The translations under genes were made by a program, and so were the position numbers. Of a stretch of DNA of 25,506 nt, positions 1 to 9,421 are shown one piece after another. Origin of the DNA: Amoebophrya sp. AT5.2 (lineage: Eukaryota > Sar > Dinophyceae > Syndiniales > Amoebophryaceae); contig RXOD01004236.1 in NCBI GenBank assembly GCA_005223375.1, positions 1 through 25,506 on the forward strand, read 5' to 3'. The notes beneath the pieces were generated by a model. The model did no database searches and was not told where the DNA came from. It saw nothing but the letters and a program-made list of their open reading frames with translations. Position 1 is the stretch's first letter. Every line of letters starts with the position of its first letter.

Positions 1-2586
1 GGCGCCGGTTGGTTTCGGGTTAACCCTCAGTGCGTTTCTACTATCCCCGTAATGCGTCGGCGACGAGATGGCGCGGTGCTGCATAATCATCTCCGCGTCC
101 AACGGGTCACTGCGCCTGAAGTTAGGTCTCAGCAGCAGCATTAAGTGGTCTAGTACGTTTTCTGGCACAGCTTCACCGCAAACCGCCCTTAAGTGCTGTT
201 TTATAGCGGGAAACGAAAGGCGCCCTCCCCTGAAGGCTTCTTTCGGTAGGGCACCGCGGTACAGGTGGCGGCTACATGTAAGCTCGGTTAACTGGTTCGG
301 TAGGTCATGGAGCGTGTACGAAAACACACTAAGCTTGCTAGGTTTATTATACTGGAACGCTACGCACTTATCATCTAGGTGCTCTGCGAATGCGGACCTT
401 AGTTTTAGCTTACCGACCGCGTGGTGTACATATGTGAAGACTAGCGCGTCCTTGCGTGTCTTTTGCTCTTCGATATCTTCACAACTAAACCAGATTTTAT
501 TGTCGATTAAGCCCAGGACTAGGCTTTTATTAAACTTACGCATAAAATTGCAGTTCTTAATCGCTGGAGCTGCTTTCTTCAGGACCTTATTGGGTAAGGC
601 TCCAATGATCCTTTCCAGCCAAGCCACGACATTCCGATGCCCCTGCAGCAAATCGATTGCCAGCACTGGACATTGCTTAGGCGGCTGGTCCAGCGCGTGG
701 GCCAGCAGAATCAAGATCTGCACGAACACGTGGGCACGTACCTGTTTCCATGTGTTCTGCAAGAACTTAAAAAAGCCAGGCTCCCCTGGCCGATCCGAGG
801 CTACTACTCCCGTTGTGCCTCCTGTATCTCCTCGGCCAACTGCCCCGCCCTCAACCTCGTTGCTCAACAGCCGAGCGCAAGCAATCTCTAGCGGCGACTG
901 ACCCTGGTCACTGCCGTCAACCCCCTGCGCCGGCTGCTGGCCCCTCCGTCGTGGTGGGTGGGTGCTGCCAGCTGCAAGCTGTAGCTGTTCTTGGTTGGGG
1001 GGAAGGAGCCGCCTACAAAACTGCAGCAGCCGCGAGCGATCCGGATTGTGCACTATCCACGAATGTCTACCCCATTCAGTCTCTGCCATCCTGGAGCTAA
1101 ACACAAGTGGGATACAAATATTTTCATATTTGTGACGCAGCCTTCTAGGGAAGCCAACTGCACTCAAATCCTTAAAATCACGACTAAAACCGTACGGCGC
1201 GTACGTCCTAAACGCGATAATGAAAAAGGACTCAAGTATTTCAATGAGTCGCCAGCTTGACCCTGGGAACGGCTTAGTGTTCGCCTGGGCCCTATCTAGC
1301 ACCCATATTATGTAGTACTTCTGCACATGTGTCTGATGTGCCTTTGTATGCATATAAAGTTCTGAGGTGTTGCCATCCTGTAACACTTCTGCACACCAGA
1401 GATGGCTTTGAAATCTATTGTGATTCGCACTATACCCCGTGTTGGCTAGGCCTATGTAACTTAATCCACACGAACACTGCACAAGATATATGATAGCATC
1501 TAGGTGCCCAGGGACTAGCGATTGGCCACAAGCCGTTTTCTTATTAAATTTAAACTCGTAGTAGCGGCCGTTAATTTGTGCGAATTTTTTATTTTTCTCG
1601 AGGTTATTACAAAGATCGCACCCCTCTTTATCGCAGCGCTCCACTACCTCCCCTAGCCCATGCCTCCACTGCACGTTCTCCGGCCTCCTTGCCCCCGGCC
1701 GTACCAGCATCGCCCCTTCTAGCATCTGATCACTCAAAAGGCGGACCTTGTGCGCGATCGGTATCTTCACGTCAGAAATTGCTTCTTTTGGCAACACACC
1801 AGGAAAGCGGAGCCTGTATTCCCTCTCAGTTGGCATAGCCCGGGACTTGGTCTCTGCGCTCTCCGCATGCCGGTCCAGCATCGTCCATTCGAGGATCGCC
1901 GAGTAGTCCCCGAACCCGTCGACCTCGATGGCGTTCGGCACCGCTTGTTGCCAATATAAATCGACAGCCTCCCGAATTTCTTTCTCGTCATCTTTCACGC
2001 CGCCACTTTCTGCCTCTTGGCTCTCGCCACTCGCCTGGCTACTCATCCACCATACGAATGGCTTTTGAGAGTGCTGTGTCTTCGATCGTAGCTCCTCCAC
2101 GTTCGCGAGATCTTTCAATATCTCCGCCGCGTCACCATCGTCCTCGGCCTCTTCCAGGCCGATCCTCACTTTGTCACTCTTCTTCTTGGCATCTTTTCCT
2201 TTTTTGGCCGTCTTCTTCTTCCCATTCTTGTTCTTCTTTTGCCCTCCTTTCATGTCCTTCTTGCGGCTACCGTCGCCTCCATTCTTGTTCGCATCCACTT
2301 GGTTGCCGTTTTCCACCGAATCCACCGCTTCTTGCAGCCCCTGCCACACCGCCACCGCCTCCGCCATCTCCACTTTCATCAGGTCTTCAGGCACACCTTT
2401 TACTTCGCCTCCTCCCTTCACTGTTTTTTCCACCCCGGCCATGCTGGCCTCCGCGGCCGCCGCGGCCGTCCACGACGCGTTGCTCCCCCCTCCGAGTTTT
2501 TTGTCGATGCTGTCTTTTCCAAACCAAAAGTCTGACGCGGCGTTTTTGTTCTTGGCGAGTAGGCTTCGGGCTAGGATGTTAAGCAT
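1..2586 (-). CDS. GIY-YIG nuclease protein of a probable Penelope-like retroelement (3' end cut by the window edge)
   Basis: The frame whose codons begin at position 1 modulo 3 has no minus-strand stop from 2655 to 1, giving at least 862 residues from the ATG at 2586. Residues 100-140 are Lys-rich. Residues 318-395 match the nuclease module of Penelope-like elements: C318, C323 and C326 form a Cys cluster, C353 precedes the core, IIY (365-367) stands for GIY, YIG is 377-379, and R391-x3-H395 is the catalytic-type Arg/His pair. This nuclease family nicks DNA for target-primed retrotransposition. In canonical elements it follows the reverse transcriptase; here about 480 residues follow it and I see no reverse transcriptase motifs before the edge. 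A permuted, N-terminal-nuclease element (the Naiad/Chlamys type) would fit, with the polymerase off-window. The frame stays open 23 codons upstream of the ATG, so the start is uncertain. A domesticated nuclease is the alternative. Confidence 0.72.
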   Translation of the reverse strand, partial: MLNILARSLLAKNKNAASDFWFGKDSIDKKLGGGSNASWTAAAAAEASMAGVEKTVKGGGEVKGVPEDLMKVEMAEAVAVWQGLQEAVDSVENGNQVDANKNGGDGSRKKDMKGGQKKNKNGKKKTAKKGKDAKKKSDKVRIGLEEAEDDGDAAEILKDLANVEELRSKTQHSQKPFVWWMSSQASGESQEAESGGVKDDEKEIREAVDLYWQQAVPNAIEVDGFGDYSAILEWTMLDRHAESAETKSRAMPTEREYRLRFPGVLPKEAISDVKIPIAHKVRLLSDQMLEGAMLVRPGARRPENVQWRHGLGEVVERCDKEGCDLCNNLEKNKKFAQINGRYYEFKFNKKTACGQSLVPGHLDAIIYLVQCSCGLSYIGLANTGYSANHNRFQSHLWCAEVLQDGNTSELYMHTKAHQTHVQKYYIIWVLDRAQANTKPFPGSSWRLIEILESFFIIAFRTYAPYGFSRDFKDLSAVGFPRRLRHKYENICIPLVFSSRMAETEWGRHSWIVHNPDRSRLLQFCRRLLPPNQEQLQLAAGSTHPPRRRGQQPAQGVDGSDQGQSPLEIACARLLSNEVEGGAVGRGDTGGTTGVVASDRPGEPGFFKFLQNTWKQVRAHVFVQILILLAHALDQPPKQCPVLAIDLLQGHRNVVAWLERIIGALPNKVLKKAAPAIKNCNFMRKFNKSLVLGLIDNKIWFSCEDIEEQKTRKDALVFTYVHHAVGKLKLRSAFAEHLDDKCVAFQYNKPSKLSVFSYTLHDLPNQLTELTCSRHLYRGALPKEAFRGGRLSFPAIKQHLRAVCGEAVPENVLDHLMLLLRPNFRRSDPLDAEMIMQHRAISSPTHYGDSRNALRVNPKPTGA

Positions 2587-2658
2587 ACCTGCTAAGTAGT
2601 CGAAGATGGCTCTCGTTGTTGACCTTATTAGGTTCTTCGTTGCTTTATTTGAAGTCTA

Positions 2659-4173
2659 GGCTCTAGGAGCAGAAGCTACTAGTTCTTAGTGGGGCGAGTC
2701 GACCACGACTCAACCTTTTGACCCAAGGTATACTTGTGCAAAGAATTAAAAAGTAAAATTAAGGTTAAGCATATTTATTTTCGCGAGGACCAGCAGCCAC
2801 CATCCACCACGACTCTCGCCGCGAACTTGTCGCACCATGCACCGACCTTCACGAAGTTTCAACCGATTGCATTGGTATCAGATCACTTCTCACGGCAACA
2901 GCACCGACGGAGGGGATTTGTATCTCATCAAACCGACGGGGAACTTATTCTTGCTCAGTATGACGTCATCACTTCATGCCATCACGGAAATCACAGTGTC
3001 GCGACCGAATTCAACGATCTCACACGTAGCACGATCACCGAAGTCAACCCATGATCAAGTCATCAGCGTTTCAAATGGATCCGAGAATCAATTGCATTCA
3101 TACAGACAACCGATGTTAATATCAATCCACGAGATCTCACCGAGCCTGCGGATGCTGCAACTCCACACCGATCAACTTTCACGACCGAGCTCCTACCTAC
3201 TCCATCTATACGCTAGCTGGCCTCGTGCTGCTAGGGTAACTAATTCAAAACTTCAAAAGGCCCAAAACTCAGGCACTATTGTGCCTATCCTCAAAACTCC
3301 AAAATCGTATGAGCACCTATAAGCACCCTCTTACCGCTCTCTAGGGCACGCCAAGCCCGTACCGGCCAAGGCAAGTAACTTCTTTACTTTGCCACTCGTC
3401 GTTTATTGCATCGGCTGCTATCTAAGCCTTCTATTGTACGCTGTGCATAAACTTAATTGTTTTAATTAGACAACTAGTACGGAAAATTATGTCGACTTCG
3501 AGATGAGAATATTGTGACGAAGCTATCGACTTTTCTTCTGAGTTATTTACCGCGCCACTGTTTCGACCTATCCGATAGTATGAAAATTATCTGCTGTTGA
3601 GTTAGTTCTAGGAACGGTTGGCCATGTGGAGAAAATTGCTTGAGGCTGTATTAGAGCTTATTGAGATTGCCTATCCCGTGTGCATCTGATAGTGCTCGTG
3701 GGTTGGTCGCCCCGTGATATCCTGGTGGGACGACTGCGTCACTAACCCTCATGCAACCTGCCTTCTGTGATGCTGTTCTGCCCCGGACCAAGGGACTTCA
3801 TGGGCCCGCACCAAGGGCTTGCTTGCCCGCGCCAAGGGCTGTCTTCTAACTGCTTACCTATGGTACCGGCCTACCACCCATTAGAGAAGCTCAACTATTA
3901 TTTATATCAGCACAGCGCCGCACTAGGGTGCTGCGCCATGCTTCACGACTTCATCCGGACATCTCGATTAGTTTGGCCTATTAAAACATCAGAAAAAATG
4001 AATCAAAAGAGAATATTTGTTATCCCGAAAATATAATAAAGAAACTAAATCAAAGGAACTAAAGATAACGGAGTAGAAGTAAGCACTATTGTACGAGCAA
4101 CCAGCTAGCTAACCCTAAAGGGCTGCGCCGCCAGTTGCAAAAGGCTAAAGCCGAACAACGGCTCCATGGCCAT
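2659..4173. other. 1.5-kb stretch without a recognisable gene
   Basis: This lies upstream of the GIY-YIG gene and downstream of the Gln-rich gene, both on the minus strand. The plus-strand frames here (for example 2837-3322) have no recognisable domain and a composition that suggests chance openings. It may hold the 5' untranslated part of the retroelement, but I see no clear element boundary. A short tandem repeat at 3781-3846 is annotated separately. Confidence 0.5.
3781..3846. repeat. Three-unit short tandem repeat
   Basis: Three imperfect units of 21-24 bp share the core ACCAAGGG or GCCAAGGG preceded by CCCG. No coding role is apparent. Confidence 0.55.
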
Positions 4174-6587
4174 TTACTTACCCTTACTATCGTAGAACAT
4201 GGAGGACTTACAGTCCTCCATCGCATGGATTACGTCCATGAAGCAACGAAATTGGTGATCTTTTACCCTCTCTATGTCTCTTTTACCCGTTAGCCGGTCG
4301 AGCTTGTGCCTCACCTTTTCATGCAGTCTCGCCATCTCCATCGTTTTCAGCTGGACGGTGGCGCCTTCGCCGCCTTCACTTTTCAACCGGTCGAAAGCTT
4401 CTTCGAATTGCATACTGTCGTAAGCAAATGCTTCGTCGTCTACTCCACCTACTTCGACTAGTCTTTCTTTTAGTCCTTCCTTTGCCGTCGTATACTCCGC
4501 GGAGTTCTTTTTTTCTTCCACTTCGTCCTCATCTACAATATCTTCCGTCCTCCTTCTCTTCTTTTCCGGGCTGGTTCCGGTGGCCAGCCCTTCTTTGTTT
4601 CCTCCGTCTCTTTCCTTCACGATGAGCATACTCGAGTACGACGTTTTCTTTATCTCTTGCTGCATTCCCCTGCGCATCGAGCCGCTCCCTAGGCTGGAGG
4701 AGGAGCTGCCCGAGGAGGAGCTACTACTCCCACTGGCCGGGCTCTTCCGCGGGGGCTTGCTAGGCGGTCCCATGCTGCCGACTACCCCACTCGCGCCTTT
4801 CTCATCTTTTTCTTCTGATTCAACAAACAGTTTTCTTCTCGTCGATTCTGCATCTCCCCCTATGCTCTTCTTCTCCTGCGAGTTCGGCACCACTCCCGGA
4901 CTTGGCCACGCATCCTCCTCAAAAACCTTCGACATCTTCCCGATTCGCTCACTCCCCACTGCTGTCCTCTGCGTTGGTCTTCGCATCTGGCTTTCTTTCC
5001 TATCCACTGTATCCCAACCCGACCAGTGCTCATCACTTTTTCCCATCCCCGAATCACCCTTATCCTCCCTCTTGCCACCTCGATTTACAACCCCACCCTT
5101 ATGCGTTGCCTTATCTGTTGGCGCTGCAGTCGTATTTGTATTCACCCCAGCTAGCTGTTGCGGTACCTGAGCCATACCTGCTGGCGCCACGTTTTGATTT
5201 TGCAGCGGCTGGCTTGTAAACAACGGCATTTGCGGGTTCGGAAACTGCGCAGGTGACGTCAGCTGCGGACTCGGGAACTGCGCAGGCGGGTAGTTGTACT
5301 GCGACCCGGAGTGTCCAAATGGCTGATGCGGCACCGCCGCTTGCTGCGCCGCCGGGTAGCTCGCCGTCACGCTTGCTCTTCTCGGTGGGCTGCCTGCTCT
5401 CGTTGGGGGTCCCGCCGTCAGGGCCCCTGAGTTCGACGCGCAGCTCGCACTTGCACCGAAGTTTGACGCGCAGCTCGCACCTGCACCAAAGCTTGACGTG
5501 GGTCTTGCCGTCATGGTCCCGGAGTTCGACGCACTGCTCGTGCCCTCCCCAAAGTTCGACGCGCAGCTCGCACTTGCCCCGAAGTTCGACGCGCAGCTCG
5601 CTCCTGCACCGAAGCTCGACGTGGGCCTTGTCGTCATGGCCCCGGAGTTCGACGCACAGCTCGCGCCCACACCAAAATTCGTCGTGCAGCTCGCACTTGC
5701 GCCGAAGCTTGACGCGCATCCTGTATCTTCATTAAAACTTTGGGGTCGAAATTGTGGCTGCTGGCCCCACTGCGCTGCTGCCGGTTTTGTTGCATTGAAG
5801 CTGTTTGTATTTTTTTGTTGATGCACATTCACGTTTACGTTCGTGCCGCTGCCCACCGCCGTCGGCGCCGCCATCCCTTGATGGTTTAGTGTTTGCGTAG
5901 TTACTGCCCGCTGGTTGTGGTTCACAAACGCCGTCGTCGTCGTCGCTCCAAATTGATTGTTCGTCGCTGCTGCAAACTGGTTGGGGCCCGCGCCAGGGAA
6001 GGCACCTGCTGGTCTGGCTGTGAACTGTTGTTGACGGCTACCGGACGACCCACCCGCTTGCATATGCATGCCCTGCACCTGCCCGGGGTTCTGCTGCGGT
6101 TGTAGCTGCATGCCACTGTTTAGCTGCTGCACATTCGGAGTCTGCGCGCTTTGCATCCCGTTCATCTGCTGCTGCATCGGGTTTTGTCCGAACTGTTGCG
6201 GCTGTTGCTGGTTGTGTCCGAACCGCTGCGCCTGCTGTTGCGGCTGGACGTTGCTTTGTGCCATCGGTTGCTGCATATGGTTTTGCTGCGGCTGAAACGA
6301 AGTCTGCTGCACTTGCGGTTGATGCGGCTGGGGGCCGAACTGCTGTTGCAACTGCGCCTGCTGTGCTGGCATCACCGACGTGAACGCCTGGGCCCCCGCA
6401 TTGAACTGAAATGAAAATGGCATCTGACATGAAAAATGAACGAATATTGCCGCTTGTTGCACCAAAAGATATTGAAATATAGACGAAGAGAAAAGATAGA
6501 AAAAGTGCCGAGGGCTTTTTGCTCTTCGCGAGCTATGTGCGCGTCGGCAAACGCCTGCGCGTCGAGAATTGGTCCGCTGTTGGCCAT
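4174..6587 (-). CDS. Gln-rich, FG-repeat low-complexity protein of unknown function
   Basis: Proposed exons are 6587-6516 and 6405-4174. Exon 1 begins MANSGPILDAQAF. The intron of 110 bp has a GC donor (AAAAA|GCCCTC) and a clear pyrimidine-rich acceptor (TTTCAG|TTC), and both exons are in phase 0, giving 767 residues. Residues up to about 250 are Gln/Asn-rich with scattered FG dipeptides. A central block repeats FGASASCASN-type units. The middle is Ser/Lys-rich and the last 100 residues are charged and probably helical (a run after KEGLKERL). FG dipeptides in disordered sequence resemble nucleoporins, but Gln-rich transcription or RNA-granule proteins look similar, so I assign no function. 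The stop overlaps a perfect GTAAGT donor at 4181, so a further 3' exon may exist. Confidence 0.7.
5429..5719 (-). repeat. Coding tandem repeats in the FG-like block
   Basis: Within the Gln-rich gene, a core of about 30 bp (plus-strand GTTCGACGCGCAGCTCGCAC and variants) recurs about nine times. It encodes FGA-x-ASCASN-like units. A higher-order unit starting GAGTTCGAC begins at 5429, 5522 and 5645, so spacings are 93 and 123 bp, both multiples of three. This suggests expansion by unequal exchange with the reading frame kept. Confidence 0.75.
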
Positions 6588-6908
6588 TTTGTAGAAGACG
6601 AACCCAGAGCTCGTGAGAGAATTCTTTGTCTGTACACTCCTACTTTTTAAGCCTGTAGATGAGAAAAGCGATGACGATGCTGGAAGAATTTTTTTTCGCG
6701 CTCAACTCACTCAAAAAGAAATCCCCTTCAGAAAAGCAGCATTTGCTTGCTCTCTCGAGCTCTCGAACACTGGCTCCGGCATGCTGGCGTGGTCGTTTCT
6801 TATTGTTTCTGTTTCCGGGTAAAATGGGAACTCTTCTGCAGCCAAAATGTACAGACGTCTGAGCGTTAGCAGACATTTCGCATTAACATTTAAGCGTTGA
6901 AACTGGCA
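6588..6908. other. 320-bp gap between recombinase and Gln-rich genes
   Basis: I see no gene here. It would hold the recombinase 3' untranslated region and the Gln-rich gene's promoter and leader. Confidence 0.4.
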
Positions 6909-8447
6909 TTAACTTGTAATACGTTGCTTAACTTGGAAATTACGTAGATAAGTCTTCTGAAACTTATATAATTGTAAGTCATTCTTCGAATAGGCAGCCC
7001 GTAAATGGAAGTAAACTCGGAGGCTAGTCCTCCTCTGCGCTGCAGAAAGAATCCTCATCGGAATCGTAGTCGACTCGAGGTTGACTGCGTCGGCTATCGG
7101 CGCGATCGCCTCTGTCTTCTTGGCTCCACTTACCGCGTTCAGCCACGAAACGAAGTTCGACCAACGTGGTGGCCTCGCGAACTTTCTCGCGTTTCTCGAA
7201 TAGTAGAGGACCATCGAGTGGTCACTCCACCTGGCGTGCTGTATGATTCTTTCAATTGGCACGTCGTTGAGGAACAAGTGTACTGCTTGACCTATCCTAC
7301 ACGAATGAGGTGCAAGCTGGTCTTCGCACTGGTCGCTGCCCAGGCTCTTCACTAAGAAGTCTACTGCCATCTTAAGCTTAAAGCCCGACGTGATGTCGTT
7401 TACCGCTTTGCGGAGGTCCTTATTGCAGATCAAGCACAGTAAGTCATCCTTATCCTTGGTCTCGCTTTTGCAGCAGCTGCAATAGATCCTGACGTGCCTG
7501 GAGCACCGAGGGCCGCCTTTTTGTACAAAGTTCGATAAGTCGGCATGTAACGAACTGTCCTCATTATCGTAGCGAGTCCCTATGTAACCGAAAGGAGGCT
7601 TGTCTCCCTTACCCACTGGGACCAGCGCTTCACACTCCTTGGCTCTAAACGCTCCGTAAAACGCTAGCAGGAGAGCTGCCCTGATGGCGCGCCTGACTTT
7701 CTTTTCTGGTTCGCCATCCTTCGACCGAAGGGTGGCTATCATTGACAGGGCAATGGGCTTCTTTTGTTTCTTTTGCCCGATAATCCCCTTCTTCCTGAGC
7801 CTGCTCAGCACGTTGTTGATCCGTGCTCGGTCCTGCGGGTCGAATTTCGTGTCCGCTGCCATCACATCCGAGCAGATGACATCAATGCACGCGTAAGGCT
7901 TCGGGCAGCTGATTGAGGCGGAAATGAACTCAAACAAGGACTCGTAAGTTGGTGGCCACGCCGTGCGCCCCGACTCGGTCATGCAGATTCTGTACGACTT
8001 GATCCGTGTTTCGGCCTGCGCCTGCGATTTCTTGTTGACGAGCGAGTTCTCAAGGAAGTTCAGGGCCGTCGAGCTTTGATCATTGCTGCGCAGGAGCTTG
8101 ATAATCTCCGTTCGATTGTCGGACCCATGCGGATTCACTTCGCGTTTGTTGTTCGTCGTTGCCTTGAGCTTATCAGACTGCAGGAAGTACGTGTTGCGCA
8201 CTAACGAGGCGTCCAGCGCCGGCCTTTTTATCGCGCTTGCAGCTGACTGCTTCCCCATGAAGCCTGCGACCCTTTCACCAAAGGGCTTCCTGAGAGGGCC
8301 GTAAATCGGGGCTGTACCCGTTTCGTGAGCTCGGAGGTTCATCGCTTTGTTGACACCGCGACGTTGCATGTTGGCGAAGGCCGCGCGAGAGGTCGCTGCG
8401 AGCGACTGAGCAGCTTCTTGCTGCTGCGCGAGCAGAGCAGCGTTCAT
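6909..8447 (-). CDS. Tyrosine recombinase of a mobile element (Crypton- or DIRS/Ngaro-like)
   Basis: One uninterrupted 512-residue frame starts at the ATG at 8447. It carries the tyrosine recombinase active site in order: Arg box FYGAFRAKECEAL (R268), HxxR as HSCR (381-384), a Trp in place of the usual second His in HARWSD (W407), and the nucleophile in LYYSR (Y415 or Y416). Such enzymes cut and rejoin DNA through a 3'-phosphotyrosine and move circular element intermediates. Between boxes I and II lies a Cys-rich insertion (C315, C323, C325, C326, C338, C341) that could bind zinc. The N-terminal 130 residues are Ala/Gln-rich then basic, as expected of a DNA-binding arm. No reverse transcriptase or methyltransferase is seen beside it, which favours a Crypton-like element over DIRS. 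The frame is intact, so it may be active or recently inserted. Confidence 0.85.
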   Translation of the reverse strand: MNAALLAQQQEAAQSLAATSRAAFANMQRRGVNKAMNLRAHETGTAPIYGPLRKPFGERVAGFMGKQSAASAIKRPALDASLVRNTYFLQSDKLKATTNNKREVNPHGSDNRTEIIKLLRSNDQSSTALNFLENSLVNKKSQAQAETRIKSYRICMTESGRTAWPPTYESLFEFISASISCPKPYACIDVICSDVMAADTKFDPQDRARINNVLSRLRKKGIIGQKKQKKPIALSMIATLRSKDGEPEKKVRRAIRAALLLAFYGAFRAKECEALVPVGKGDKPPFGYIGTRYDNEDSSLHADLSNFVQKGGPRCSRHVRIYCSCCKSETKDKDDLLCLICNKDLRKAVNDITSGFKLKMAVDFLVKSLGSDQCEDQLAPHSCRIGQAVHLFLNDVPIERIIQHARWSDHSMVLYYSRNARKFARPPRWSNFVSWLNAVSGAKKTEAIAPIADAVNLESTTIPMRILSAAQRRTSLRVYFHLRAAYSKNDLQLYKFQKTYLRNFQVKQRITS

Positions 8448-8538
8448 CTTGATTGCTATTTAACGGAAGCGTGGTAGGGGAGGTGGTGGAATTAAAACCT
8501 ATTTGCCGTAAGGGCGGGTGGAGGAAAAACTTAATCTA

Positions 8539-8714
8539 CTCGAAGGAGAAAGATCAATGAAAACAACTAGCGGTCGCTGCAAAGGCTGCGCCGCTTGGAC
8601 TAAGGTCCTGTTGCGTGGTGATTGCTACCCGAGATAAGGTCCCAAAGGGGGATCGATCACTTCGACCGTCTCAACGAAAAACCGCGACACTCGTCCCTCC
8701 CTTGCATGTCTTTC
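8539..8714. repeat. 176-bp direct repeat, copy 1
   Basis: Matches 9132-9307 base for base with one substitution (T at 8558 against A at 9151). It lies 92 bp upstream of the recombinase start. The near identity implies a recent duplication or an element terminal repeat. The flanking bases differ immediately outside both ends. Confidence 0.9.
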
Positions 8715-9131
8715 GTTGCTCCTAACTACGTCACGATCCCAACGAACTTTAGGTTGGCTGTGGCGGTCGAACGATCAGTCGAACCCGAGAGCCCTGATGC
8801 GAGAAATCGAAGATCACGAGAATCAGCCCACAAAACGAGAACTTCCCGCTCAGACCGGGTTCACGAAGAGATGACGACAAAGGCCGTATAGAAAACCGCT
8901 GGAGGAACGAGGTCGGCTGAAACCCCACGACTGAAGCCGACGCAATACGGCCAAATGTCGAGAGACGACGTGGAATTCCTGAACGGAACACTGCACAACT
9001 TGGTGCTCGAAAAATGACTCAGAAGAGAGTCTTGCGCTGAGGCGCTAAAGCTTCAAAGAGCTGATTGAAACTTATGCCGGCTACGGGGAAGGTTGCATCA
9101 TCGCGAAAGCGATTCCTTCTATCGCCACCTT
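8715..9131. other. Spacer between the 176-bp direct repeats
   Basis: 417 bp separate the two repeat copies. The plus strand has a short open stretch from about 9050 into copy 2, but copy 1 has an in-frame TGA at the matching place and I recognise no domain. I treat this as non-coding element DNA. Confidence 0.4.
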
Positions 9132-9307
9132 CTCGAAGGAGAAAGATCAAAGAAAACAACTAGCGGTCGCTGCAAAGGCTGCGCCGCTTGGACTAAGGTC
9201 CTGTTGCGTGGTGATTGCTACCCGAGATAAGGTCCCAAAGGGGGATCGATCACTTCGACCGTCTCAACGAAAAACCGCGACACTCGTCCCTCCCTTGCAT
9301 GTCTTTC
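9132..9307. repeat. 176-bp direct repeat, copy 2
   Basis: Second copy of the repeat at 8539-8714, offset by 593 bp and in the same orientation. The pair plus the upstream position next to a recombinase suggests the split or terminal direct repeats of a tyrosine-recombinase element. Only one end is seen: I found no matching copy downstream of the recombinase gene. Confidence 0.9.
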
Positions 9308-9421
9308 ATACATTCAATCCGAATTGCGGCGCAAATTCCAACCCAAAGAAGCAAATAGATAACAACCAATCCAAATTCTATGATAAATGCTTGGAAATTT
9401 ACATTGATTCTCGCGATGGAT

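Noticed and set aside
68..901. 277-codon plus-strand frame
   Set aside because: It is the shadow of the minus-strand GIY-YIG gene, which is open over the whole interval and far beyond, and has recognisable motifs; the plus frame has none.
3048..3075. Minus-strand CTGATGA as a hammerhead ribozyme core for the Penelope-like element
   Set aside because: No stem II followed by GAAA at a suitable distance, so the core cannot form.
2837..3322. 161-codon plus-strand frame as a small gene
   Set aside because: No domain, composition Ser/His/Ile-rich as in random reading, opposite strand to all neighbours.
4105..4160. GGCTGCGCCGC near 4126 as a third copy of the 176-bp repeat and thus the other end of the recombinase element
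   Set aside because: Only about 11 bp match exactly; the flanks do not align well enough to exceed chance in GC-rich DNA.
9049..9307. Plus-strand open stretch with VPKGDRSLRPSQR resembling a reverse transcriptase motif
   Set aside because: Too short, opposite in strand to the recombinase, no catalytic aspartates follow, and the other repeat copy has an in-frame stop.
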